From Cucumis sativus (lineage: Eukaryota > Streptophyta > Magnoliopsida > Cucurbitales > Cucurbitaceae), in NCBI RefSeq assembly GCF_000004075.3, contig NC_026657.2, forward strand, positions 34,024,732 to 34,088,731: a stretch of DNA of 64,000 nt, written 5' to 3'. Under the pieces are notes generated by a model that was given only the letters and a program-made list of their open reading frames with translations, did not search any database and was not told the origin of the DNA. Each line of letters begins with the position of its first letter. Positions within the stretch are counted from its first letter, which is position 1. The position numbers were made by a program, and so were the translations under genes. Below are positions 23,586 through 35,366 of the stretch, piece after piece.

Positions 23586-25759
23586 ACTTATTGAAAATTA
23601 AAGTTATATTTATAAATATATTATCTGTTGTTGTTCATATGGAACAGAGCCTACATATGCATAAGGAATGTTACTCAGAGTACTCGTAGCTGTACTTAGA
23701 CACTTTTTGGGTAAATATCTTCTTCTTCTTCTTTTTTATAAAAATTAATTTATTGATCATTATCATATATATAATTTAACTTTTAATTACTTTAATTTAA
23801 AAACATGATTTAGATGGATTGGTAAGATTTCACTGGATACATACATTTGGTTAATGTGTGAATGAATGAATTAAATTGAGGTTAATTGTTTTAATTTTAA
23901 AGTGGTGTGTTTAGTTTGAGTTAATAATGTTAATTAATTAAAATAATTGATAAGGAACGTTGTAATTATATTTAGATCAAATGCTCCGGATGCACAGCCA
24001 AAGTTGTTGCTGACTATCATCCCAGATTATCCTATATTGAACTTCATGCTTACCACTACCATTTTTATAATGGTAAGTATTCTTCAAACAAATTTTTAAT
24101 ATAGTTAAGAACGCGTTACCTTTGTTTCATTCATTAGGGGACTTAATTAAGAATGTGGTAAATTTTAATGATGGTGTGTTGGTTGGTTTGGTACACAGAG
24201 TTCATATAGGATATCAGAGCTGACAAATACATTCAAAATGGTATTTGTACCAAGCAAGGACAATAAACGCATAATGTATACCATGATTGCCGGTGCTACG
24301 ATTATGGCTGTCTTATACTCCTCTTTTTTTTTCCTTAAACTGGCACAAATCTTGGTAATTCATTTTCCTCCTAATTTCTCATCATGAACCCTTTTCTTTT
24401 CTTTTCTTTTTAATACTTATTACTATATGTATTTGTGGTTGCCACTGCAGGCTTGAGAATTGAAGAAAACAAGGGATTGTACAGAAAGGGAAATCAAGCA
24501 GTACTCAAATTTTCTCAATAAGAGAATAAAAGATATATATTGAAGAGATGACTTGAAATTTGTTTTGTAGCTTACGTTGATTGTTCAAGTTACATGTTAT
24601 TGCGACCACTACTCTAGGGCATGCATATTTGAGATGGCCAAGGGGGTCTTTTGTATTACATTGAATTATAATTTCATTTTCAAACTATAATATAGTTGTT
24701 ACTTTTCAACAGTGGATTGATCAAATAAACAATAATATGCTCTTTTATTCTCTATCTTGTTTCATAGAAATAATCAGTTTTTACAAGTACGTTCATGGAC
24801 TAAAATGAAAATGAACATTTTGTTAAAAGGTAATAGAGGCTAAAAGTCAAATTTGTAGTAGTCGAGAGGTATATGTCAAGGGGCGATCTATGACAATATC
24901 TCTTGATCTTAATGTCTTTGCGTAATCTTCTCTCTCCCTTGGTGATGCTTGTCTTTTGGGTTGTCAATATATATTTGAATGAAATGGAAATGGAATATGA
25001 TGAAGGTTACTGTATGCTACAAGGATACCAACCTAGTGGAGATTATCCCAGTGAACATACTCGACCCATTGTTATTGAGAGGCAACCTCAAATCATTATC
25101 TTGAAATCAAATTTGGAAAAGAATGGTTAAGGGTCAGGGGAATCATCTTCCAACTAGCAAAATGAAGACTTAGCTTGGGAATGATGTTGTAGATGTGGTA
25201 GATGCTAAAGGGAAAAAAAACCCTAAATAAAGGAAATTAATTAGTTTTGAAGTCTTCAAAATCAATGCCACTTGTAGCACAAGTTTTTGCAATTGGAAAG
25301 AAAATTTAGTAGGTAACAAGGATGCAAATAAATATAGTCATAAATTATATTTTCTAAATAAATCAATTTCTCCTCTAAACCTTTAATTTCATCGAATTAG
25401 GTTTAGGGTTTCTACTGTTTTTTTAGTTTAGGATTGGATGTAAATGAGGAAGTTAACGACATATCAATCTTGTTGAAATATCACAAAATAATTTGTACTA
25501 ATTTTAACAAATCAACGAACATATCATTTTGGAAAATCATCAATTTTAATAATGTCAGTATCCTCTTGATTTGAATTTTTTATCTATTTTGTATCGTTTG
25601 AATACTTCTGATAATTCATTAAAGCTGGTGAGAATATTCTGTTTAAAATATTTTCAAACGAAAACTTAGCAATGATAAAGTTTGGACACTTCTCCAAATT
25701 AAAGTATAAATATGCAATTACTTATATTCCTGTCCAATTAAAATTCTAACTGAAGCTAT

Positions 25760-25960
25760 ATATATAGATTACAAATATAGCACAATTTGACTAAGATAGA
25801 ATTAAGTTTATCACTAATATTCCTTTGTAAATATTAATCTATCATTCATAGGTTTATTAATAATGGAACCAATAAATTTGGTTACATTTGTAATATTTTT
25901 TAAAAAAATTATGTTATACACTTTATTATTGTTATTTCTAAACTATCCATTTTGATTAGC
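25760..25960 (+). repeat. degraded TGATAGA dispersed repeat
   Basis: It has ACAAATATAGCACAATTTGA, TTATCACTAATATTC, AATCTATCATTCATAGG and GGTTACATTTGTAATATTTT in the same order as the copy at 52990-53240. Confidence 0.5.
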
Positions 25961-26269
25961 TTTTATTTTTATTAAAAACGAAAAAAAAATGATTGTTTAA
26001 AGTTTATCAAGTGATTTTAGTTTTTTTTTTTAACGGAAAACCCCAAATTAAACTTGGGTTTGATGATTATTCTGTTTTCAAATTTCTTACCTTTAGAAAG
26101 AAAAAAATGATAGAAAAAGGAAAAAATGCTTAGAGAGAAAAGTAGAACAGATTTAAACTAGAGACTTAAGATAAAAGCAGGGGAGTTTTTACAAAAATAA
26201 TTAAAAAAAGAAACAAATTATTTGGACTAAGATCATCACGAATCTAAACTAATTTTTTCAAAATTATTT

Positions 26270-26375
26270 TAGAGACGAACACGATTGTTTAGATTTGGCT
26301 ACACGATCATTCTGTTTTTTCAAGATATTTTATATTTGCTAGATTTGGTGCACGATCATTGAACCAAAATAACAC
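26270..26375 (+). repeat. ACGATCGTTTAGATTTGG-type dispersed repeat, short copy
   Basis: It contains CACGATTGTTTAGATTTGGC, ACACGATCATTCTG, TAGATTTGGTGCACGATCAT. The same words recur in 57800-58085. Confidence 0.6.
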
Positions 26376-26639
26376 TTTGAAAAATAATACAAGATTTATG
26401 ATAGATTAAAAACAAATATCATGATTTTAAAAAATATATATATATATAAAAGAAAAACACCAAAAGAATGCCGATAAAAAAAAATCCAAAAGAGAGAAAA
26501 GAATATAAAAATTTTGTTACCTAGTAAATATTTGGATGTTTTGTTATATTTAAAAAAAATAACTTATTTTAAACCCTAATATATATTTAATAATTAATTT
26601 GATTGATTACGTTTTAGTTAGAAGTTAACTTAAAATTGT

Positions 26640-28330
26640 AAAAGAGTAAGTTATGTATAGAAAACACCAAGTTGAAATAAATGTAATATTTAACATCTGG
26701 TGTGACAATTAGACCTATCCATTTAATGCCGAGTTGTTATGAATAATTAAATAGTTACGTTCTATTTTTCTTCAATGTTTATGAACTCTCTTAATTAGCT
26801 TTAAAAATTAGAGTGAGCACATATGTAACACAAATTTCATTAAATTATTAAATTACTTATTTTAAGATTAGAGGTTCCATTCTTTCACTCTAAAATTGAT
26901 TCAATAGAATGAGATTTGATATTAAGTAGAAACACAAAATTGCTTTAGGTTTTAAAATTTTTTATAAAACACTTTTCCGCTATTAAATTTTGCTTTATTA
27001 TTATCTAGTTTTTACCGATTCAAGCTTTAAAAACTTTTTTTTTTATTTTTTTTGGAAGCCATTTGATCTTTAGTAAGTGGGTTTTGAAAATTAAACCTAT
27101 TTAATTTCTCTCTTTTTTTTGTTTCAAAGTGGGATTCATCAATTTAATTAATTAATTTCTTAGTGAGATTCATCAATTTAATTAATTAATTTCTAAGTCA
27201 AACTCCAAATTCTTAAAAGAAGTTTTTAGTTTTCAAATTTTAGCTCGATTTTTGAAAATGTTTGGTAAAAATAGAACCAAGCAAAATCAAAACATGGTAG
27301 AGGCAAAATTGATGTTTATAAACTTCATTTTTAAAAAACTAAAAATAAAAAACCTTTTTTTAAAAAAACTTGTTTTGTTTTTTAAATTTGAGTAAAAATT
27401 TTAAATGTTTTAGTTAAAATAGATGCAAAAATTAAAAGGAAAATAGAGTTTAATTTTCAAAAGGCAAAAAAATTTAATAATTATCAAACCCAACATTAGA
27501 CTATCTTCTCTCACAAATAAATTTAAAGCTTAAATTACAAGTTTGGTGGCACTCAAATAAATAGCCCAAGGTTAAATCATGATGAAATATTTAGAGTCTC
27601 ATTAATCCAATATAACACAACTCAAACTTACATTCAATCTAATATAATGCTAAGGAAAAATTGAAAATTTGCCAACCTCAAATTTCTTAGGTTTATTTTA
27701 TTTATATATTTTATGTACATCAACATTAGATGTTGAAATTGGTACAAAATGTTTATGTGGTTGTTGTAATCTTTTGTATCTAATATTCATAGAATTCATG
27801 AGATATGATATATGAAAAAACTGTTTGTGTTAGAGAAATATTCGAATTGGGTCAATGTTATTACTATTAACATTATTAATATCAAATTTTTTTGTTGACG
27901 TCAACTACAAATTTTATATTGAAATGAAAATTGACATTATAATTCATGCCATCAATAGTATTAATATTGTATTTATAACTAGACAAGGACGTGTGACATC
28001 AACATCTCGATTTGAAATAGGTGTAATATCATGCTTTCAATTGAAAATATTGGTATGACATATCAACATTAGATGTATTTACAAATTGTTTAAATTAAAA
28101 GAATCACCATCCATCATATTAGTCTATATTGAATTAGGTTTATATTTGTTTACCTATTTAAATTTATTTGCATATGAATTTAGTGCGTTCTATCTTTTAC
28201 TTTTATTTTCCAACCTAAATTTAACATCTTTATTAATTATCTCCCTTAAATTTCTCTAATTTTACTTTAACTAAAAGTCTAAAATAGTTATTTAAAGAAT
28301 TTAAAGATGAAATTGAAATAATTGTACGTA
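26640..28330 (+). repeat. left copy of a large diverged intergenic duplication
   Basis: Colinear with 30150-32350. Anchors: 26745 and 30210 (GAATAATTAAAT then CAATGTTTATGAACTCT / TAATGTTTACGTACTCT), 27735 and 31427 (GTTGAAATT..TACAAAA), 28130 and 31895 (ATTGAATTAGGTTTATATTT / ATTGAGTTAGGTTTATATTT), 28265 and 32285 (AAAAGTCTAAA.TAGTTATTT). The offset grows from about 3.5 to 4.0 kb, so indels have accumulated. Confidence 0.7.
27130..27197 (+). repeat. short tandem duplication with TTAATTAATTAA core
   Basis: Two adjacent units of about 33 bp each read GATTCATCAATTTAATTAAT followed by TAATTTCT. Confidence 0.9.
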
Positions 28331-28910
28331 TATTATTTATTGAATTAGGTTTATATTCGTGTTTAGTGTAAAATTGGTTTTTCTATTAAATTTAAGCACA
28401 GTTGCACTAGAATAAAAAACGATATTCAAAGAAATATAAATTTATTTACTTAAAAAAAATATTTAAAAGAAAAAGAAAATTTTTCAAAAATAGAAAATTT
28501 AATAAAATATTTACTAATAAATTTTATTTTGGTGTTTTTAGTGGTTTTGTTTTATAGTAAAAAATAAAAAATAATTTGGGAGGAAACAAAATTAATTATT
28601 TTTTGAAAGAGGATCTAATAGAATTAATTTCACTAAACTTTTATTCTTTCCTCACTAAATAATTCGGTTCTTTTTTATTTTTTATATTTCACGTTTTTCT
28701 TAATCAATTTGGGTTTGTGAATTTCATAAAAGGTCTAAAATCATATAAACTTTTTTGTGTTTGGTTAGTCATGACATTTTTCCTATGATTATATCTACTA
28801 GACACAAAAATAAAAGTTTAAGATTTAATTTAACATAAAATTCATATTTGTATTTGAATGGACATTTAGGGTTTTGAGTTGTTTATCATTGTGCATGGGT
28901 AATAAATAGT

Positions 28911-29336
28911 TAGGGTGTGTTTGGGGGAGGGAAAAAGTTATGAGAAAAAAGAATTATGATAATCATAGTGTTGTGATAATATGTGTTTGGGGTTAGGGTT
29001 CTTGTTGGTAGTGATATGACAATGTGTTCGGGGGAAGAAATATGAATATAGTATTATGACAATATGTGTTTGGAGAAAAAGTTATTATTGTTGTAGTATA
29101 AGGGATAATGGTTATAATTGCAGTATTATTATAACATGTGTTTAGAGAAAAGTTATGAATGTAGTATTATGATAAAATGAAGTAGAAAAATTTGTAGGGT
29201 AATGATAAGATGAAGTAGGAAAATTTGTAGGGTTATTTAACCCTAATCCCCAAAAATGCAAACCCTTGGCCTAAACAAAGTTTGAGCCATAACCCTTCTC
29301 CTAATCTCCTAAATCTTCACTCCAAACACCCCCTAA
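28911..29336. mobile_element. non-autonomous DNA element with PIF/Harbinger-like ends (MITE)
   Basis: The left end TTAGGGTGTGTTTGGGG and right end CCAAACACCCCCTAA are inverted repeats of about 15 bp with the GGGTGTTTGG wording usual for PIF/Harbinger MITEs, whose 3-bp target site is TTA/TAA. Inside are several degenerate units of the type GTGTTTGG-GAAA-GTTATGAATGTAGTATTATGAT, and a 33-bp direct duplication at about 29170-29236. There is no coding capacity. A related fragment lies at 41107-41260. Confidence 0.6.
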
Positions 29337-30149
29337 CGGTGGTTGACACACTACTATGATATTATTTTAGTCTAAGTTATCATAATTTGTATATTTTGTA
29401 TAAACTATTTTTGTTTAGGTAGAAAATATTTAAATAACTGTAGCAAAGAAGAAAAGAAAAGATGAGAGAAAATTAATTAATAAATATTGTAGCAAAGAGA
29501 GATTGTTGAAATAATATTTATTATAATTAATTGCGTAGGTTATTGGTAGTTGACACGCTACTATTATATAGTTGGTGCCTCAAACATTGAGTGAGCTATA
29601 AGAGATCAAAGACATTTCGGCATGCAGATTAATCCACTTAGAAGTGTAGTAGTAACAAAAAAGAAATAAATAATGTAATTAATTGTATGTTATATGCTAT
29701 AAGTTATAGCGTTAGTTGAAACTCCAACTATTATAATTTGAGCCTTCAACATGAATCGCCTACTATAGTCAACTCCATCATTTGAAGTTCGGAGCCCAGA
29801 CAAATTAAACCTTTTTTTTACATCATTTACTATTTTCTAAAATATGAAATCAAACTACTTTTTTAAATGAAAAAAAAATGGTAAGAAAAATAATCTATAC
29901 ACCACCAAACATTATATTATAATTATAACCTAAATACTATAATAATATTGTTTGGACTCTAACTTCGACCGACTAGAATAGACTATTATAGCTCACTTCA
30001 TAGGTAGGTTTCTAATTATTAGGATCGGTGTTTCTAATTATTATAATTGATATTTTGATTTATCAAAACGATCCACTCAATTGCAATCTAATAATCTAAA
30101 GTATAGTAATTTAGGATGGAAGGAAGGTGAAGGCCAAAATGGAAACAAA

Positions 30150-32350
30150 AGTTCAAATTTAACATCATTTTAGTGACAACTAAAAACCTTAATTATTTCT
30201 ATTTAACGTCCGAGCTACTACGAATAATTAAATTTTTTTATATCTTTAATGTTTACGTACTCTTCTCTTTTAGAGTTTTTAATCTCTACACTTATATCAC
30301 TTTCACTCTCTTTAATTTCACATAATTAAAAAAAAAAAACTTCGAGTTAGTTGAACATCACTAAAAGTCGTCTAAATATTAAAGTCTCACTCCGTAGACT
30401 AACTTAAAATATATAAAATTTATATTATCAACTGTAATATTGAAATCAAATTTCTCTCCATCTCATTTTCTGAAAAAATGTTATTCAGTAAGCATAGAAA
30501 ATCCAAATTAAGGTGTAACTACAAAATAATTTAAACTACAGATTGGAGGTTTCAATCCTAAACTTACGTACATACATACACAAGTTTAGTTTATGACTTC
30601 ATATAGTTTGATGTGTAACTTGTGTTTAAACTTTGAAATGAGATAAATATTAATTAGAAGATAAATATTGATTAGATTGTATCTTAACCAGTTAAATTAC
30701 ATGTATAGTACCAACTTAACTTTCTAATTAAATGCCTGAGTACCCTAAATTATATCCATTCTGGTTTGTCCATTTCTTTAATATCTTTAATTTCTAATTT
30801 CATTCCATAGCTTCTAATTCCATTACAACTAAAAGTCTAAATATATGTTGCTCTACTTTTATAATAGACTAAGGTTGTGATAGTTACTAATTACAACCAG
30901 TAGAAATCATATAGAAATTAAATTCCCATTTAAACAGATCAGGCCCTAACCCAAGCATAAGCATTCAAGATAATGCTACATGTACTATGAACTATAGATT
31001 AAATTTGCATTTCTTGACTTTGGCAAGTCTATTTTTTATTTTTATTTTATTTATTTATTTCATCCACATCTAAAATGAGTGGTTATTGTTATCTATCAAA
31101 ATGTTGAAATCTTAATTTTACAAAAGTTTGGATGAAAATATCGATAAGTTAGATACAAATAAATATTTTTTCAAAAAATATAATTTTTCTATAAAAAATT
31201 AAAATACTTAATATATATTTTACCATTTTAAAAAGTTGAATTATTATTATTTATATTATTATATTCATGTGGACAATTTTTTTATGGATTATTTTAGGAT
31301 ATATAATAGAAATTTTTCACTCAATCTCCCATGTTGATGTTGAACCATAAATGTTAATAAAATATTTGATCGAAAATATAAAATATTTGATCGAAAATAT
31401 TAACATGTTTGATAGAATTTTATATCATTGTTGAAATTAATACAAAAAGTTGTGAGTCTTCACTAGAAGAATCAACTTGAAAAAAGGTTGTGGTAAGGTA
31501 GCAATGTAAAAAACGCGTAGATTATTATATTTTATAATAAGAGAAAAAGATTTGAACCACAAACTTTTTGATCGCTAACACATCTATATGTCAAATGAGT
31601 CATGATAGTCAGTGGACAAACAAATTTGTAGATGATTACACATTCAACATTGACATATGTTTGTTAGAATTGACACATTACTATAAATTTGTATTGGAAT
31701 GACAATTAACATCATCAACACTGTTTTGATATCGATCACATCCATATCGATATAGCAATAACATGAATAATATTGATTTATAAGAGGTGTAAAATAGTGT
31801 TTGCAATAGAAATTGTATTGCATCAACATTTACCATTTGTTTTAAAAACTCGCCATGAGAAAGATTGGTAGATTATATCAAGTTATTGAGTTAGGTTTAT
31901 ATTTGGCTCTTTGAGTATAGAAAGGTTGTTTTCTATCAAAATTTATTTGCGTATGAATTTCTTTTTGCAATTTGCCTTTTACTTTTCTTTACAATTGGTT
32001 ACCAAACAACCCTTCTCTCTATAATTTGTTCTAGTTTCATAGTAAATACATATAATTTATTGAATTAAATGACATAAATCTCTTTTACTTTTTTTTTTCA
32101 CGTGAATTTTATGAGAAATTTTGTATATTACAACGTCACGTGTTTGAAAAATTATGTATACGACTTCTGTTAGTAGCGTGGTAAAATCTATAAACACATG
32201 CGTAGAAGTACCATAGTAAGTGGGAAACACTAATTTTTTTTATAAACTTATTGTATTTAATATGTGTTGGATTTCTCTTACTTTACTTTAATTAAAAGTC
32301 TAAAGTAGTTATTTAAAGATTTTAAGATCAAATTAAAATGAAGGTAGGAT
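30150..32350 (+). repeat. right copy of the large diverged intergenic duplication
   Basis: Colinear partner of 26640-28330; see the anchors there. It also holds a 21-bp tandem repeat at about 31359-31400 with AAAATATTTGATCGAAAATA. Confidence 0.7.
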
Positions 32351-33083
32351 TTGGTGTAGAGTGTGAACTCAACTTTCATTTAATGTCATGGTACGAAAAA
32401 TTTATTGATGATTTTTATGTGAATGTTTCCTTTTTTATATATATTTTATAGTTTAATAGTTAAAAGTATTAAATTCTTTTAATGATAATTAAATCATTTT
32501 TATCTATTATCTATTATTTTTTTATGTTTCTATTCTATGTTTAATAATTTTAATCCTGAAAAAGGTTTGTATAGAATGTATAAGATTTGTAAGGTTGATA
32601 GATTATTTCCTTCTAAACATGAATGCTTTTGAGAATGGATTATTCATACAAAAAATTTAGTTTAGAATTGTGTAAGGTTTGAATAATGGAAAAGAAAGAT
32701 GAAATATATAGAAAATGTTTGGTTATATTTTGAATTTGGTCATGTTTGTTGACGTACCTAACTTGGGCCAATTTGCACAATTAATGTTATCAAATCAATG
32801 TCACCCTCAATTAGGGCTGCTGCAGGCAGATTAAATTAAATCTATTTTGTACCAATATCTCCATTTATTAAATCTGGGCTGTAAAATATTCAATTTTACT
32901 TTGATTTCGTCAACCTTCTTCCCTATACATTGCTTTCCATTAAATAATTCTATGTTCTTCCTTTTTAACTTCTTATTTTATTTACATATCTAACCTTTCG
33001 TTTTTACAATTTTATATTAACTATTACAATTTAACTCTATACATATAAAAAGAAAAATAAATCATATGTATTTGTAATTTAAC

Positions 33084-33085
<2 letters not shown>

Positions 33086-33129
<44 letters not shown>
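33086..33129 (+). repeat. (TA)n microsatellite
   Basis: About 22 TA dinucleotides in a perfect run in intergenic DNA. Confidence 0.97.
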
Positions 33130-33134
<5 letters not shown>

Positions 33135-33263
33135 TTTAAAAAAAGCAAAATAATAACAATGGGTCAAACCACATTCATATTTATGTTATAGAGACAATAA
33201 ATGTAGTTAAGTAATGGAAATTCATGTCCCACTTAATTTTACTATTATTTTTAGGAAGAACTC

Positions 33264-33298
33264 GAAAGAAAGAAAAAGAAAAAGAAAAAGAAAAAGAA
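33264..33298 (+). repeat. (GAAAAA)n microsatellite
   Basis: A short run of six-base GAAAAA units in intergenic DNA. Confidence 0.85.
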
Positions 33299-35320
33299 CA
33301 GTAATTTTGAAGATTATGGAAAATTGTGATTAAGAACGGACCTTTCTTTTTCATTACTATTTCTTCCGTTTAGTTTGTAATAACAATAATAATTTTGAAA
33401 CCTCCCCTTTCCAGTAATTGATTGACTTTAAAGAAAAGCAAACTTCCTCCTGCAACTTTGATATATTATGAACTTCATCAAACTATTTACAAACAAAATG
33501 TTCGTTGTTATCATTAATAGAATGATATTGATGATAACAGTCATCACTGATAACATGAGAAAAGGTTGAAGGACAAAATTAACATTTGTAAAAAAATTAT
33601 CATATCATTTAAAAATTGTCATTTTTGAATATATTGTTTTTTCTTGTGCTTATATTTTTCTTAAAAAAATGTACTAAACTCTCCCAAGGTTTTTTTCCGT
33701 GTCTTATATGTCCAATAATTTACATCGGTATAATGGAGATTGAATTGACATTTACCGTATATCGTAAAAGAATTAAGAAATATATTAAAAATGAATATAA
33801 AGTAAGTAATATTGTTTTCTTTTTCTCTAAATATAAAATTCAAGTTTTAGTTGGTTAACAAATTAGAACCTTTTAACACTCCACAAGTTAACAAAATAAA
33901 TAAATCAACAATTATTTTAGTTGCATGAAATCCATGAATGCTTTTTTAAAAAGATGCTTTATTTTTTCTTTCTTCCTTGATCTTTTGCAAATTCCTTCCT
34001 TGCATACACAATCTCCTTCCCTAAGCAACAAAAAATTGAACATTTTTTTCCTTTTGTGGAGAAAAAAGAAAGGAAGATTTTTCTTTTTTATATATAAGAT
34101 TGAAAATAAACAAATACATTAATGTTTTGATTTAATTAGTTTTGATTTTTTTTTGTTTTAATGTGTGAGGATGAAATAAAAGTGGCCTAATGTTCTAAAC
34201 ACAATAATCAAAATGGTCTAAATCACTTATAAGATTTAAATTCTATTTTTATCCCTCAATTTTCTAAACTAATTTTTCAGTCATAAAATTTAATTTAATT
34301 TAATTTTTGTTATTTCTTTTGACTTTATTAGGCATTGTATTTCAATCCCTAATAAAAAAATATTGTTGTTTTTCTAAATTACTTAAGGTGCTTTGATTTA
34401 TATTGAACAAATGTTTGTTCACACCCTAAGGAAACAAAAATAAAAACAAAACTCACATGTTTAGGCAAAGACTTTTTTGAAAAAAATTGCATAAAAAATT
34501 AAAGATAAATAATATTTAATTATATTACCTTGATTTATATGAGCAGTCTCATGTAACACTATTAAATAAATGTAGGATTTGAATCTCAATTTTTTGATAA
34601 ATAAAATACATATACATTAATTCATTGAATTATACTAAATATTTTAAAATCTTGATCTCAACAAAAATGTCAAAAAAATATTAGTAAAAATATCAATTGA
34701 CACGAAAATTTAAAAATTTATAAAAACGAAAAAATGTAAATTAATGAATAAATGTTTGATATTTTTAAAAAACAAGTTTAGATGATTATTAAATATTTGA
34801 TAGAAACTATAGGGTCATAAACAAAGCATTTTAAAAAGTAATGAAAGATTAAAGTAAAATCAAACTAAATGTTAAGATCAAAGGTTAACATTAGTCAAAG
34901 AGACATTAAAATTAGATTAGAAACGCAAATTTTAATGAGAAAGTAACATACAAAGAGAAAAATGTGAGAGTGAAATAATTTGATAGCTATATAATGCTAT
35001 TCCACCATTGTTGAATAGATCAAATCTTGTGCTTGCATTTTCATCCCAGGTAGATTAGAGAGAAGAGTGAAAGAGCAATGGCAGCCTGAAAGAGAGAAAG
35101 AGAGAAAGAGAGAAAGAGAGAGAGAAATTGAAATAGAACGTGTATTTCTCATATATAAAAAAAATGTGTTCTAGTTCGTTTCTCAACTGAACACTCAAAA
35201 TCCCTTCTTTTTCTTTATTGAACCCAAATCGTGTTGATTCCAATCCAGTTTCAGCAAAGATCGGAGAACACCCAACTCGATTTTCAACTCATTTTTTCCA
35301 TTTACACACTCAAAACCCCC

Positions 35321-35359
35321 ATGTTTGAACCAATTGCTTTGTGGGTCATTCGATTTTGA
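35321..35359 (+). CDS. upstream ORF in the GlcAT14 5' leader (12 codons)
   Basis: ATG at 35321 opens a 12-residue frame, MFEPIALWVIRF, that ends TGA at 35357-35359, seven bases before the main ATG at 35367 and in another frame. If the leader includes this position, as is likely, it could lower translation of the main frame. No conserved-peptide evidence is available. Confidence 0.4.
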   Translation: MFEPIALWVIRF

Positions 35360-35366
35360 AGGTGAA

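Larger units (their letters stand above)
21224..24456 (+). pseudogene. unprocessed pseudogene of REDUCED WALL ACETYLATION (CAS1-domain) family
   Basis: Exon remnants in RWA order with introns kept: 21224-21256 (MALLSPVSHAQ), 21435-21526 (VSFLIGFVTTVVAWAYSEYL), 21602-21745 (KEDDKAVLLEG), about 21831-21909, about 22072-22140, about 22285-22439, 22524-22676 ([18 protein letters not shown]), 22781-23036, 23191-23312 ([20 protein letters not shown]), about 23391-23479, about 23647-23710, 23976-24072 and 24199-24354, ending at 24456. Living RWA proteins are multi-pass Golgi proteins needed for O-acetylation of wall polysaccharides. Breaks seen: a 23-bp tandem duplication at 21850-21895 shifts the frame; the 22285-22439 exon is frameshifted; TAA replaces a Tyr codon near 22847; TAG occurs near 23697; the exon for the segment after MMYAYYYST is missing, and the WIGKISLDTYI exon is shortened. 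It is a duplicated, not retrotransposed, copy. Confidence 0.88.
24457..35320. other. 11-kb gene-free AT-rich region with decayed repeats
   Basis: No supported gene. Open frames are short, AT-driven and lack motifs. The region holds a dispersed TGATAGA repeat (25760), a second repeat family (26270), a long colinear internal duplication (26640-28330 and 30150-32350), a MITE-like element (28911-29336), and AT and AAAAAG microsatellites. 24720-25740 and 33300-35300 show nothing further except a GAGA-rich run (GAAAGA units) at about 35090-35125 in the 5' region of the GlcAT14 gene. Confidence 0.65.

Noticed and set aside
21224-24456. Calling the RWA locus a functional gene
   Set aside because: In-frame stops, frameshifts and a missing exon segment cannot be removed by any splice choice I could see.
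24903-25130. 75-codon plus-strand frame
   Set aside because: Isolated, without recognisable motif, splice context or neighbour homology.
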